Source of the DNA: Atherinomorus stipes
Lineage: Eukaryota; Chordata; Actinopteri; Atheriniformes; Atherinidae
Length of the DNA stretch: 64,000 bases
Direction: 5' to 3'
Assembly (NCBI GenBank): GCA_023101725.1
Contig: JALJCO010007885.1
Coordinates: 121,491 to 185,490, forward strand
Positions 45,830 to 58,074 of the stretch are shown in pieces. How positions within the stretch are numbered: the first letter of the stretch is position 1; each line of letters opens with the position of its first letter. The notes below the pieces were generated by a model. That model was given only the letters and a program-made list of their open reading frames with translations. It searched no databases and was not told where the DNA came from. The position numbers and the translations under genes are program-made.

Positions 45830-47005
45830 CTCAAAATGCATCTTTCTGAACAGTGTGCAGCATTAGCCTACAGGTACCTAATCAAAACAACAACTCTACA
45901 TAGTTAGCTTGATAGAATTGAATAAGAGTTTGAGGAACGTGCATTATGTCTGCAGTATAACTTACACAGTATAAATCAAGGATAACAAAGGCTACATCTA
46001 CACTTGGCCGTGTACAGTAAGTGCTTAAACGTGCATGCTTTGCCCTTTTGCCCACAATTACCCCGCATTTAGGAGTCCCTCATTTGCCTATTTTTTTTAG
46101 CCGGGTAAGGGGGTCGTGTAAATAGTAAGCCAGCAGATAAACGGCCTAGTATGGTTAACGTCACCGTTCAAGGAAGTGACAACAATAAAACACGCTACAG
46201 ACTGATGACAAAACGTGCCAGAATGTCCAGAGCTCTGCTGCTCATTTCCTGCCATCTTGTGTGCTTTGAATTCTGGGAGAAGCTACATAGGCTGTGGATA
46301 CACCATTCTTAGCCACCGCCACCTGTTGAATGGAGCGCGGATTTGTGGGCTGGATTTGGAGGCCCTTCCAAATGGGACAGTGCTTGGTGCACCACTGATG
46401 TATGTAGCTGACGAACCTTCACTTCAAAGTGTGCAGACGCTTCAAAATGTGTCACTGCTGCAACACCTGGTTCAAATGAAATGGCATGTTGCCAAGTTCT
46501 GCACACAAATCTTTCAGGTGGTAAAAAAAGATGTTTGTGGCATTTCAGAAAACAGAAACTGTTAGTGAGTTTTTGAATAAAGCGCATGCACAAGCTCCCT
46601 CCCCAGCCATGGCTTTAAGAAAACGTGTACAATCCAAGTCCCGAGTCGGCATCAAGCAGACAGCAGGTACAAATTCTTCCAACACTGAGTGTCGCCAGCT
46701 GCTAGCAGAATGGTCGTTAGCAACCTACTTTAAACATCAGACGAGTGTGCTCCACTTCCGACATGAAGTATTACTCACACCAATCAATCACTCATCAATC
46801 AGTCTTGCCTATTACCCGTCGACTATGGCCCATCAATCACTCTTACTATGGTAGTAACAGTGATTGGCGGGAAATCAACAAATAAAACAGGCAATGAGAG
46901 CATAAATGATTGGTGGATATTTTTTTAAGTTTCATGACTTTCACAGTTGAAGTATAATAATATTTATATATTTGAAACTTTTAATTATTCAACAAAACAT
47001 CTTCT
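45830..47005. other. no gene seen
   Basis: A 116-residue plus frame at 46,215-46,565 overlaps a minus frame and has no domain. 46,780-46,870 resembles 24,080-24,190. Probably decayed DNA-element sequence. Confidence 0.35.
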
Positions 47006-47199
47006 ATACCATCTTTGTCTAAGTCAGGTGTGTTGCAGCAGGGAACAATTCATAGCCTGCAGGACACTAGCTCATGAGGTCCAGATTTGGTGATTCCCGC
47101 TGTAGCTGGTACAGGTTATTCTGTGGGCATCAGAAAAGTACATTTTATCATATCTGAAAGAATTCAAAACTAAAAGAAGTTTATATCAGTGTATAGGCA

Positions 47200-47555
47200 G
47201 CATCATCCCTATTTTCTCTACCACTTAGTCCAATCCAGGGTTGTGGGTCTGGAGCCAATCCCGCTATTAGCAGATGAAAGGCAGGCTACACCCTGGACAG
47301 GACACCGGTTTATCACAGGTCCAGCTAAGAGAGACAAACTACCACTCACACTCTCTCCAAGGGAGAATATAGTGCCCAATTAACTTAACATGCATGTCTT
47401 TGGATGGTAGGAGTTAGCTGATGTACCTGGTGAGAACCCACACATACACAGGGAGGATATGCAAACTCCACACAGAAAGCCTAGTGTCCCCCTTCCCCTT
47501 CCCCAGCCAAGACTCGAACCAGTGACCAGTTTTTGTGAGAAAGGTACACTAAGAT
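47200..47555. repeat. LINE-tail type vertebrate repeat
   Basis: The order caatccagggttgtgg - accctggacaggacaccgg - ttaacatgcatgtctttgga - gagaacccacacatacacag - tatgcaaactccacacagaa is a widespread fish and vertebrate repeat that I recall as the 3' part of an L2-type LINE. Confidence 0.6.
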
Positions 47556-47654
47556 GACAGTTCAGGATCAGACTGGTGGTTTCACTTTTACGGCAGAATG
47601 CCAAGCAGTCATGAGACATTTTTGTTCCAGAGATAAAGACGATTAATTCATGTT

Positions 47655-47880
47655 TGCAGTAAAGTCACAAGGAACAATTTCTGTTAAAAAGCAAGCTAAA
47701 GAATAATTGAGAGTTCATTTTATTAAAAGATTTAAATGTCATGGTAATTTTGAGTGATTTGTTCATTTCATTCCAGATGGTTATTAGTGAATTCAGGTTA
47801 TGTTCTCAGTGCTGCAGAGTGGCATTATTATGGGATTTGGGATAAACTGCTTGTGTCTGCAACTACTCACACTGGGGGAA
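47655..47880. repeat. unnamed dispersed repeat, copy B
   Basis: Partner of 14,640-14,900, same orientation. Confidence 0.55.
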
Positions 47881-49033
47881 TCACTGGTGCAACTGTTTCA
47901 AGAAAACACTATGTTTGCAGAGAGGGAATGTATACTACTGCAGATACCATGTTGTGTCTCAGCTGCGTTTCTATTACAGCTAGAATGGATCAAAACTTAA
48001 ATATTTAAATTAAAAACTGGCAATGGAACCATCTAAATAAAAAAAAAACTCAAATATCACAATAAAGTTTCTACGATCCCGAGAGGCGTCAGTTTTCCAT
48101 ACATTTCCATAAAGTACTTTTTTGCAAAAGTGTAAATTGCATGCCATCAGGCTTTACACGGTGAGCAAAAAACAGTTATTCCTCATTAACTATGATGTTT
48201 ATTATCATTTACAAGCATTGACTTTGGAATCAAAGTAATGAGGGAGTTTTACCAGTCACATAGTTCATTTTTGGACAAGATGCTGATAAAGTTTAAGTTC
48301 TTCACATATTAGTAACGACTGGCTACGAGTTATTTCATTTCTACACATAACACATGGCCATGCTAATCTTGTTCCCAGTAAAGCCAGAGTTGGTAATCCT
48401 CTTCAGAAACACTTTTTGTTATATTTGGTGAAATGATCCTTCCATCCTGACAGTAGTCAATACATGTATTCATAAAAAAGAAGGAAAAAAGTCAGACCTC
48501 TGTGAGAGCTGCAGGTCTGTAAAAACTCTGGCCAACCCTGCCATCCACACTGAAAGGCAGAAATTTGTTTGGAAAGAACCAATCAATACCTATATGTCTC
48601 ATCTCTGTCCCTCCGCTCTCCCCCTCTCCATGTGCAACGCTCTCCCGCCTCACTGTAACCAAATATGGCTGGCTAACTACTGCTGCGACAAAAAAAACCC
48701 AAAACAAAACAAAACAACTGATAAGGATTAAGTCTTGGAGGCGTTGACTTTTGCAGTGTGGACCTTTTACACTGCAGAAGAAGTTGGAGGTGAGCGAACT
48801 AATGGTTTTAGAATCGTGGTTCTTCAGCTGTTTACTAGCAAGCTAACAAGCTATCCATCGGTTTTCATCACCTGTTCCGGCGCGCACGTTGCTGCACTCT
48901 GAAGGTGTGTGTTTTGTTTGAATGTAGCTTGCTTGAATCATCTTTCCAAGATTGCCAAGCCTAGCTTTAATTATACATTTGTTGCCATGATTTAATAATG
49001 CCTGGCCACGGGATAACATCTTATGGCCGTGTT
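47881..49033. other. no gene; scattered repeat fragments
   Basis: 48,305-48,385 and 48,980-49,036 belong to the taatgcgtggccacg family. The rest is unrecognised. Confidence 0.4.
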
Positions 49034-49036
49034 TTA

Positions 49037-49689
49037 GGCCTAATCGCAATTTTCTTTTTTACCCCTACCCCTTAGCCCTTGCCACTTAAAATGAAGCTAC
49101 GAGGGGAAGGGGCTGAAAGTCAATCCCTACAAATTGGGACACCTTTTCAGCAATCACATACGTCATCAGTGACATGATCACATCCCGCCGGCTTGTGTGT
49201 AAGCAGATGCGCGCTGAGCTGTTGGCGCAAATCTCGAGAATCAAGCTGTCTACAGCTGTGGATTAACGTTAACAAGGAAATTAAAATTGTGCATGACATC
49301 CCTGCTTGTGTTATATCCCACGAAGAACCTCCAAGTGTCAATGTAGTACTAGCATTTTTTTCATGTGCATTGTACAAAGAAAATTACCATTAAACATCTA
49401 AAAAGTATGAAAACCATTGTATTGTCTAGTTTAACGCTGTTTAAACTTTATCTATGGAGAAAATATCTACATTTGTGGAATTTTTGGGGCTCAATAGCAG
49501 CCCTCTTGCCAGTGACTGTCATACCCCTTCGTTGTAAGTGTGCATCGGAAAACCCTTTGTTTGAAGGGGTATATACCCCACCACTTACCCCTACCCCCCT
49601 GGGTGTAGGGGTAGTAGTACACTACTACCCCTACACATGAAAGCGCAAAATGGAGGGGAAGGGCTAAGGGGGAGAATTGAGATTAGGCC
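49037..49689. mobile_element. 653-bp inverted-repeat element with TTA target duplication
   Basis: Left end ggcctaatcgcaattttc and the inverse of right end gagaattgagattaggcc match, followed on both sides by paired ccttagccctt blocks. TTA flanks both ends (49,034-49,036 and 49,690-49,692). It interrupts a copy of the taatgcgtggccacg repeat. A second inner inverted repeat (acccctac...gtaggggtagtagtac) lies at about 49,560-49,640. A 3-bp TTA/TAA-type duplication is usual for PIF/Harbinger. Confidence 0.68.
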
Positions 49690-49692
49690 TTA

Positions 49693-51904
49693 GTAATGCG
49701 TTGCCACGAGTTTCTTTTCTTCCTGGTGATGTTGTCAGAGGGCTTTATACATATAGACTTTGTCTTTAATTATCATCCACTGCTTTCATCTCCTGATGAG
49801 AAGCAGCAGTCGCTCTAAAATGCAAAAACACCTGCGTATCGCAATTGTAATTTTTCAAAATTTTATAAATATTGCTTTTATTTTCTGAAAAAGTGTATTG
49901 GAAACCCAGCTTGTGTTGGTTTTGTTTGTTCATAATTCATTTGAGTAAATTCTCTCACTTAGGGAAACATCATTATCATTTATGCACAACAGTAACAGAT
50001 TTTTGCATCTTGAGAAAGTGCCTACTTTACCTGACAGTGTGGCAACATGGTCCTGGTTTCTGTCTGTTGCAGAAGTGATATGTCGTGAATATTTACATTA
50101 TAGCTCTTCCAATAACCATTATAAAACTGTTGAAGCTTGAATTGTTTAAGAAGATAAAAGCTGTTCTTTCTTTAAGACCCACTTCTTAGTTAGTGTTAAC
50201 TGGCCTGTCAGGAAAACTGACTACAGTGTCTTCTTCTGGTAAGATATCAACTAACCTTAAGGACTTATACAACCCTCTGTTCATACAACAGCTCAAATTA
50301 TCCATTTAACCACAAGGTCAAGTGTGTTTTTTTCATCCAAGCACAGATTGTTGATTTTCAGGAACTATAGGGGATACAAAGCAGATATATTAAGAGTCTG
50401 TTGTAGGTATTCAAACCAGTGTTGACAGATGAGCAGCTCACTCTGACAGAAAATGAGGCATATATGAAGCCTGAGGCAAACAAACAACAAGAGGGTCCCG
50501 AAAGACCTTGTACCTGCGAAAACTATTCATGTTTCTGCAGAGTGCTCTGCGGCTGTCACAGGAGGAACACTCTTGCTGCAAATAGTAAGACCTGATAATG
50601 CAGGAAAAATCTGTGTCCTTGGATGAAAGTAATTCTTAGCCATGACTTTGATGCTTTGTTATCCTAGAAATGCTTCTGGCACCAAAATCAACAGTAACCA
50701 GCAGATGTATGAAATGGCAGACATGTGGAAGAAATGGTCTGCTTGACTCTTGGCTTAGCTCTCCACTCGCACTGTAAAACAAACAAGTGAAACAAATAAG
50801 ACGTCAATGCTGATTCAAATAACTGCCGTGTGATAGCTGGATTTCTGTTCTCATTTAACATTTAAAAGTACCTAGACTTTTTTTTCCCCTTCAGTCAGTT
50901 GACGGTGCAAATAAACTTTAGACCTTATAGGTAGAAATTTTAAAGCTTCTTCATAAGGATGATTAAGGTTGTTTTCAAACATATTTGGGTCGAGCCAAGC
51001 GCTGCCGCAGCAGTGAAAAGGAAACATTTCAATTTTCAACTAATAGGGCTCTGTTTCACATATGCTTTTTTATTACCGTGTCCAGCAGTCGCTCTACAGA
51101 CCGGAGCGTTGTGTATCCATGGCAACCAGATGTAAGTAGACGTGTCCCAGCTGTAAAGCCTGGCTGTGTTGTAATCAAAACACACGTGAATGATGTAGCC
51201 TGTTGAAGATGAGACACAGTTGCGTGTGGAGAACAATGCCGGCATGCACTGGAGGCGGTGGATTTCCAGACAAACCAGAGCAAGACGCAGATTAATTCTG
51301 TTGAAACACCAAGTCCGACCATACGCAGATATTATCGGCGAACAGCCAGGTAGCGGTGAGTTGTAAACATGAGCATTAACGCTTAGCCTGCTAAGCCCAT
51401 GTTGGTAATTTTTCCCATGTTTGTGAACGCCCCGTTACATTAGTAGCTAGCAAACACAAGATGATCCTAAACGTTTCAGTTAGACATGCCAAGAAACCCT
51501 ATTATTTGTAGTATAACCGAGTATAACACTGTCAATAAGAAGGGTACAGTTGCCTACGGATACCTGTTTAGTTCAAAAAGGCGCAGTAGCTGGGATTTAG
51601 GATGAGTTAAAATTGCCGCGTTTTCACACATCACTTGCGCCGCATTTCAGGTGACGCAAGCCGCTCCGAAACCACCCTGTACAGCCAGTCCAAGAATGGG
51701 TGAGTTACGTCGACTACGAGCACGAGTGATGTGTTCACACAGACCCTGTTGTGCCATGTTCAGTACCAAAATCAAGTTAGGTCGACCTAAATGGGTCCTG
51801 TGTGAAAACGACCGAAGTGGTTTTCAAGAAGATTAACAGCCCTACAATTCTCAACTTTTCTCAAGGAGAAAATGCCAAATATTGATTTTTAAATATGGCA
51901 TAAG
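49693..51904. other. no gene seen
   Basis: Short chance frames only. 51,000-51,440 is GC-richer and may be an old DNA-element interior. Confidence 0.35.
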
Positions 51905-52263
51905 TGATGATTTCATTTTTAAGAAAATCAATGGCTCCATTTGCCTGGAACCAGCTGCAGAAAGACTTAAAACTTCATGACCTGGTCCCACTGGATGTTT
52001 TTAAGAAAAATGTGAGATGTCTTGGACCTAGTAAAATCTGTCTATAAATGCTTTGCATGATTTGTGGACTTTGAATGGCTATCTTATCACTAATTTATAA
52101 ATTTATGTTTTTAAACTTGTTTCAAAACTCTATTTGAATGTATTTTATTGTTCTGTAACTTGATTGATCTGCTGCTGTCTTGGCCAGGACACACTTGAAA
52201 AAGAGATTTTTCAATCTCAATGAGGCTTTCCTGGTAAAATAAAGGTTAAATTAAAAAAAAAAA
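51905..52263 (+). mobile_element. 5'-truncated LINE, 3' end
   Basis: It starts with the end of a LINE ORF (MAPFAWNQLQKDLKLHDL at 51,931), followed by a 3' UTR with the well-known fish block cttggccaggacacacttga, aaagagatttttcaatctca, cctggtaaaataaagg, and an A-rich tail at 52,252-52,263. Only the 3' few hundred bases are kept, as is usual for target-primed reverse transcription. Confidence 0.75.
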
Positions 52264-52309
52264 ATGGGTCAACTTCACAAATTATTTTCCTGCACATTGA
52301 TCTTGACAT

Positions 52310-52430
52310 CCCTTATTACCTCCGAAGGAGGTTATGTTGTTGGTAGCATTGGTTTGCTTGTCTGTCTGTCAGCAACTTTACAGAAAAAGTTCTGGACGGA
52401 TAGACCTGAAATTTTCACCAGCCGTGTGCC
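52310..52430. repeat. teleost dispersed repeat (cctccgaaggaggttatg type)
   Basis: Blocks tacctccgaaggaggttatg, gtttgcttgtctgtctgtca and acagaaaaagttctggacgg match a repeat common in animal genomes. Class not assigned. Confidence 0.45.
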
Positions 52431-54241
52431 TCAGTACTCTAAATTACAATATACGTAGTATCAGTAAGAGTACTGATAAATATCAGTATTGATAGAAGCA
52501 TCAATATTGGTATCATATCGATAAAATCATAAATATATATATTCCTAATCACAACACACACCGGGTGAAGTTTTCTCAAAGGTAATTACAGCTCCATTAA
52601 AAACTGCCTGATCAAAAGAAACCCTTACATCTACAATTGAACATATAGGAAATGAACCCGTCACGCTATTTCAAAGGTCAGAGCGTTTCATAGTGCTTCT
52701 TTTACTCAAATTACATCAACTGAAAATACAGAATTGTGACAATTAAGGAGTCCAAACTGTCCTTTGATGCTGCACAACATTAGAGGGAAATTAAACATGG
52801 ATGGTTAAAACAATTTAACGGATAGATTTACATAAAACACTAAAGGCAAAGATTTCCTGCATGGCAGATTTAGATCTGTGACCTGAATGAAGGAGGACCA
52901 TCAGCACATTTTGTGCAAACCTTTCATTAGGAAAGCTGTGTGTCTAGTGTGTGCGGTTGGCCAACATGAATCGCGACTAGCATGTTAAAATGTGGACACA
53001 AGTCAAGTCTCTGGTTCCTGATAGACAGTCTGATTGAACGGTGTAAATTACACCAAAAGCACTATCCACATTGTTGCTCTTTCATTCAACATCAGGATGT
53101 AACTGAGCCACTTATTCTGGGAAGGTGAAAATAATTAGAGTAGGTAAAAATGACTGAATAACTGGGTCACTGTAAGGTCAGAGCTATTGGAAGCTTGCAT
53201 GTAACAAGACAAAGGAGCCACCACTGAGTACAGAGTTTCCTGCTGTTCACTGCCAAGTGGTGAGACAAAGTTCATTCCATCTCACCTTTTCCACAGTGTG
53301 ACCTCACACTTTCCATAGATGTTCAGCTGTCATTCTCAATTAAACCAGGTGAAGAAGCAGCGTGCAGTGTGGTCTGGCTCAGGGAGATCTGCAGTTTGGT
53401 CAGTTTGTTAATTAACCGACTTATTCTCAGAGAGGAGACTTGGTGTGTTGCCTTCATGAAAGCCGGGAAGCTTTGGCAGAAAGTCTGGCCTGAGCCACAC
53501 TCTCTCAATGGGGCTGGCTTTGATCCTGGTCCAACATTGAGAAGAAGTCAGAAGTCCTCTACCCTGTACGTCACCCGCTGGACACGTGCCAATTGTGACT
53601 TCAGAATATACCACAGTTTGATCCCATTTCATTAAGTACACTTTACGTGAGCAGCTCCCTTCTCACATGTGGTGACATTGTAAACAGAGCATGCAGACAT
53701 GCTCCAAAGGTTCACTTACTCATGAACTAATTATAAATAGGAACAAAACCTAAGATCAAAGTAGCTCTGAGCATATTATGATCAGACACTGCAGCTAATT
53801 TTGATTCATCTAGCATCAATCCTGTTCAAATGGATCCCTGATGAGAGGTCATAAAACAGGAAAAAATACAACAGAGATGAATGGAGCTGTCACATTATCC
53901 TCACAATCAGCAGCCATAATCAATTCTCCCTGAGATGACACATAAGGAGTCACCATTACTCGCATGTTCATCTGATTTTCCTGTGAATTTGCCTCATTTT
54001 TTTGCTTCTGTTTGTGCTGAATATGTTTAATGTTGAGTCACTGCATTTCATTTCCTAATGTCAACACCCACACAAGCTGTCAATGCAATTGCTCAGTTGG
54101 AACAAAACCATAAGTCAAATAAGCGTGAGATAAGAGCTGTTTCCTAAAGTGGATTTCAGCACTTATTCTTTGAATTAACCATAAAGAGCCAAAATCATTC
54201 TCATTTACAGGTTGATAATTTTATTAGTGATAAAATAGCAC
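52431..54241. other. no gene seen
   Basis: Repeat-poor stretch; the overlapping frames at 53,323-53,641 show no domain. Confidence 0.4.
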
Positions 54242-54914
54242 TTAAAGGTTGAATATGGAATACGGACAGAACAGCGACATCACGTGTGTCTACGTTGTAG
54301 TTGCAACGGCAGAAAAACAACTCCAGCCGCTGGGATGCCAGGCTCACTGCCGATACGCAAGTGACCAACAGTCTGCAGCATGTCCAACAAGTAACGCAGA
54401 GGAGTTTATAACTGACAGCTAACGTTAGCCATGTTAGCAAACAAGCTAGCTTACCGATCCAGGAGAAAAGTCGCCATTTCCGTGTTTTACTCCGTGGAAA
54501 ACGTTTATGTGGGTCCATTTAGTGAAGTCTTCACCTAAATTTACTCCAGGTTTTGCTCTTCACAGGTCACTCCTCCTCAGAAACAGATAACAATATCTCC
54601 AGGGCTCTGAAGCAGCTGCTTCACTCGTCGTCTCCACGGTTTTCCCCTGAACAGGCCTGACTATGACCGAAATATTGTGTCCACACAGAGATCGTATTTG
54701 GCAACCTGCAATGGCGGCGTGTATTGGCTTATAGACATAAATAAAGTGCCATTATCGAACCCGTCAAAATTTATTTTATAATTATTTTTAGGCTAAATAT
54801 AATTTTTCTGGGAAACGTTGTACTTTCATTCTGTACACCCCCAAACGACCTGTGGAGGTATTATTTTTGAAAAAATATATCTTTTAATAAAAATGTTCCA
54901 TATTCAACCTTTAA
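54242..54914. mobile_element. MITE with ttaaaggttgaatatggaa ends
   Basis: Left end ttaaaggttgaatatggaa and right end ttccatattcaacctttaa are perfect inverted repeats of 19 bp. The interior has no domain. Confidence 0.8.
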
Positions 54915-55051
54915 TGTATCGAACACTGCCCTGTATTTCAATATTTCTGTCACCTACTGGCCTTCTGGTCACCAACTGGTTCTGTTTCAGCTTCTGTATC
55001 TTAAACAACCAACTCTGAATAGTGTCGTCTAAATTAGTGAGAAAAAAGTTT

Positions 55052-55330
55052 GACAGTGTGGGGTCCTGTCACTATGCCTCCGATTGATTATGCACCCTGG
55101 CTACTTGACCACAGGGATACCCCTTTGGCTGACTGGTTAGCACGCATGACTTTCACCCAGGAGTCTGGAGATCAAATCCTGCCTGGGCCCTCCGTTGCGT
55201 ACCTTGTCTCATTCTGGCGTTGTCGGTAGGATCCATGTGCAATGCTGGTAAACAGTCCATGGATTCAAAATTGGTGGCAGCCTGCGTGAAGCACGAGGAT
55301 GTGCTGGTGGACAGTAGGGGAGAGATGTGA
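55052..55330 (+). repeat. tRNA-like dispersed repeat, unit 1
   Basis: It begins cagtgtggggtcctgtcact and contains an A-box-like tggctgactggttagcacg and a B-box-like ggagatcaaatcctgcc. About 278 bp long, followed head-to-tail by unit 2. A tRNA-derived SINE or other tRNA-bearing repeat is likely. Confidence 0.65.
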
Positions 55331-55500
55331 CAATGTGGGGTCCTGTCACTACGCAATCGATCATTTACCCTGGCTACTTGACCACAGGGATATCCTTTTG
55401 ACTGGTAAGCAGCATGACTGACTCTAACCCGGGAGTCTGGGGATCAAATCCCACCCGGGCCCTTCGTTGCGTACCTTGCCACAAAGTCTGAAGCATAGAG
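55331..55500 (+). repeat. tRNA-like dispersed repeat, unit 2 (partial)
   Basis: Same start (caatgtggggtcctgtcact) and B-box-like ggggatcaaatcccacc. The A-box part has lost a few bases. Its 3' part is replaced by other DNA after about 55,485. Confidence 0.65.
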
Positions 55501-55612
55501 GAATGCACGTCAGGTCTGTCAGGGCTCTCCAGACCTATGCAGAGCCTATTGTGCTTACACTGAAGCAATCTCAAATTTTGTGTTAGGGTGAATTCCAATT
55601 CTCCCCTTGGCC

Positions 55613-55617
55613 CTAAC
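55613..55617. repeat. Gypsy target-site duplication, left (CTAAC)
   Basis: ctaac directly before the left LTR; repeated at 59,016-59,020. Confidence 0.85.
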
Positions 55618-55767
55618 TGTTGTGTCTAGGAAATACTTGGACCACGGCTGTCTGAATACGTAGCTCTCTTTTATTTTCTTAGCCGCGTGGCGTTACATCG
55701 CTGACTTGTCTCAGAGCAGTGATGTCATACTGTGGCGATGCTGCGATCAGTGCAGCTGCACACCACA
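55618..55767 (-). repeat. 3' LTR (coding orientation)
   Basis: 150 bp, matches 58,863-59,015. The divergence between the LTRs suggests an insertion that is not very recent. Confidence 0.88.
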
Positions 55768-55785
55768 TTTCCCCCCCCTCTCTTT
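55768..55785 (-). other. polypurine tract
   Basis: aaagagaggggggggaaa (minus strand) directly before the 3' LTR, as needed for plus-strand priming. Confidence 0.8.
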
Positions 55786-56045
55786 GACAAACATTAACAA
55801 ACACAACCATAACACTCCAGAGCTTAACGACAACAAACTAACTGGGTAAACCAGGTCGACTACTCATCTACCTGCATGTGGGTTATTCTGCCACATGACA
55901 GGCTATGCACTAACTTAGGTCATGGAACATTTAAAAGTCCGTAACATAGTCCCTGAGATAAGGAGGTTTCTAGCGGAGCCGTGCAGGACCAGCTGAAGGG
56001 GCACAGTCAGATGATCTGGTTCTGGCGGGGGTCTGGCTGGAATCT

Positions 56046-57130
56046 CTAGCTGCTCATCAAGAAAGTCCCAATCCCCACTCCTGGGACATGGATCGTGTGC
56101 AATCGACTGGTCAGCAGAGGATGGTGGCACCACCTGTCTGAGGCGACTGGCATGACAGCGTGAGCCATCAGGCAGAAGGTGGCCAGTCCCAGCTGTGTTG
56201 TAATCTGCTGAGGTGCAGACCAGAAAGAGAGCATTTTATGGTAATGATTGGGTCGACGAATCCAAACCCAATCCGAAACGGCAAGGGTAGGCTGGTTTGC
56301 ACGACATTTTAGGTCAAACCCAAGCTTTATACGATACTGTTGTGCTGTGACCCTGTTACCCACAGAAGGCTTGGTTGTTGTGATTTCCTCCCTCGGTCCC
56401 GGTGGTCGTAGTCGGTCTAGGGGAGGCTGCAGTTCACATCCCAGTAAACTGCCTGTCGTGGTGTGGGGCGTTGCCGTATAGTGGAGAAGGGTGTTCTGCA
56501 GGGCTGATGAAAACTGGAGGCCTCCTGCCAGGTGCGCTCTGAGCCCGTCCTTGAGGGTCTGGTTGAACCGCTCCATGCCACCGTTGGCCTGGGGGTGGTA
56601 GAGGGCGGTCCTGATATGTTTGATTCCCCTCCCGCTGGTGAAGGCAGCAAAGTCAGCCGAGCTGAATTGGGCTCTGTTGTCAGTGGTCAGGGTGTCCGGC
56701 ACACCCCAACGGAAAAAAAAGAGAGGAGAGAAAGTCTGTGACCACCCTGGTAGTGACTGTGACACTAGCCAGCACCGCAGGCCATTTGGAGTGGAGATCG
56801 TAGACCACCAGAAGGAAACATTGATGGTGAGGGAGGCCATGAAGTTCGCCGCAGATGTCGAGCTGAAGGTGAGACCAAGGTCTTGGCGGCCATGGCAGGG
56901 GCTGCAAGGGAGGAGTTGGGGGCGGGCCCCGTCTTGCCGCTTGTCAGGCAAGCTGTGCAATCTTTCACCAATGTCTCTATGGCCCTGTCAATGCCCGGCC
57001 ACCAGACTAGACCTCTGCACCATTGCTTGACCCTGACAACACCCAGGTGGCCTTCATGCGCCATTGCCAGGACACGGGCCCTCAAGGTGGTGGGGATGAC
57101 TGTGCACAGTCCCCTTGACACGCAGACATC
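56046..57130 (-). pseudogene. Gypsy integrase, frameshifted
   Basis: Parts in order: the HHCC zinc-binding region (AHEGHLGVVRVKQWCRGLVW, then KDCTAC) in frame 56,765-57,121. Then the first catalytic Asp (HLQLDICGELHG) in another frame at 56,680-56,907. Then TTDNRAQFSSADFAAF (second Asp) and HPQANGGMERFNQTLKDGLR (catalytic Glu) in the 304-residue frame 56,046-56,960, with a C-terminal domain-like tail (LAVSDWVWIRR). So all three DDE residues survive, but not in one frame. Confidence 0.88.
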
Positions 57131-57181
57131 ATTCCAGCAGGAGAGTTCATTTTTTACATGGTGGAAGGGCGCAAGCTCCCC

Positions 57182-57906
57182 CTACACTCTGTTGGGCCAG
57201 TCTTCGCAGATAAAAGCGCATAGTTGGGTGAGAACTGGGTTGTGTGTTGATGCGTTATGAAGCTCTTCTAAGGAAATGACTGCTTGGAGGGGCGTGTGCA
57301 GTGTCAGGACCAGCTCTGGTTCTGAAGGGTCCTGAACAGGAGTCCAATGCAGGGCTGGTTGTGGCTCTGGAGAGCATGTCCACCACCACATTCTCCCTTC
57401 CAGTCGTGAACTGTGTGGTGAAGTTGTAAGCCTGCAGCTGCTCGGACCACCAAGGCGCAGGGGTCTGTTACCCGATCCTGTTGTGGGGAGTGGGGCGGTG
57501 AGGGCTTGGTGGTCCATCCGGAGTGTAAATGGCATCCGTAAAGATATATATGCCACCTTTCACATGCCCAGATGCAGGCCAGCGCTTCCCTCTCCCCAAC
57601 CGAGTACTTCTGTTCAGCTGAGGTGAGCGACCGTGAGGCGAACGCCACCAGGCACACCGTACCCCACAGGTGATGGGAAAGTACGGCGCCCACAGCAGCG
57701 TTAGAGGCGTCGCAGGTTACAAACGTGGGGCTCTGTATGTCAAAGTAGGCGAGCACTGGCGATGAAGTGAGCTGTGCTTTGAGCTGGTGGACTGCGGCAG
57801 AGCATTCAGGGGTCCAGGACCAAGGTGCATCCTGCTTGAGGAGGACACGCAGTGGTGCAGTGGTTTCAGAGTAATGTGGTAGGAACCACAAGTAAAAGGC
57901 AGTCAT
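57182..57906 (-). pseudogene. Gypsy RNase H region, frameshifted
   Basis: It opens with the thumb block FYLWFLPHYSETTAPL, then RNase H: VTCDASNAAVGAVLS (first catalytic Asp), SVGEREALACIWACERW (catalytic Glu), and, after a frameshift near 57,540, FTLRMDHQALT (catalytic Asp). A second frameshift precedes the remnant of the VVVDMLSR block at the C-terminal end. The family activity is removal of RNA from RNA/DNA hybrids during reverse transcription. Confidence 0.85.
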
Positions 57907-57990
57907 CCCCAGGTATGATCAGAGACCTGGAAGCTGCAGTGTTCAACAGCAACGGTAAAGACACACCATCTAGTTCCACCGTACATCATT
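57895..57990 (-). pseudogene. protease trace and RT-deletion junction
   Basis: A short stretch around 57,915-57,990 resembles the start of a retroelement aspartic protease (LDGVSLPLLLNTAASRSLI, where D-T/S-G is expected). It is followed at once by RT-thumb/connection sequence. The rest of protease and all RT finger and palm sequence, including the YxDD box, are missing. I infer one internal deletion of more than a kilobase. Confidence 0.55.
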
Positions 57991-58074
57991 TGAATGGTCT
58001 TGCACTGGAGCCCACAGAGTGAATGGTGGTAGGGCTCGATGATCTGGCAGCATGGGGTCTCATGTTTGTGGGCG

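Noticed and set aside
46215..46565. 116-residue plus frame
   Set aside because: Overlaps an opposite frame of similar length and lies in repeat-like DNA without domain features.
55130..55215. Possible tRNA gene
   Set aside because: A- and B-box-like blocks are present, but the cloverleaf is not complete and three related copies exist, so it is a tRNA-derived repeat.
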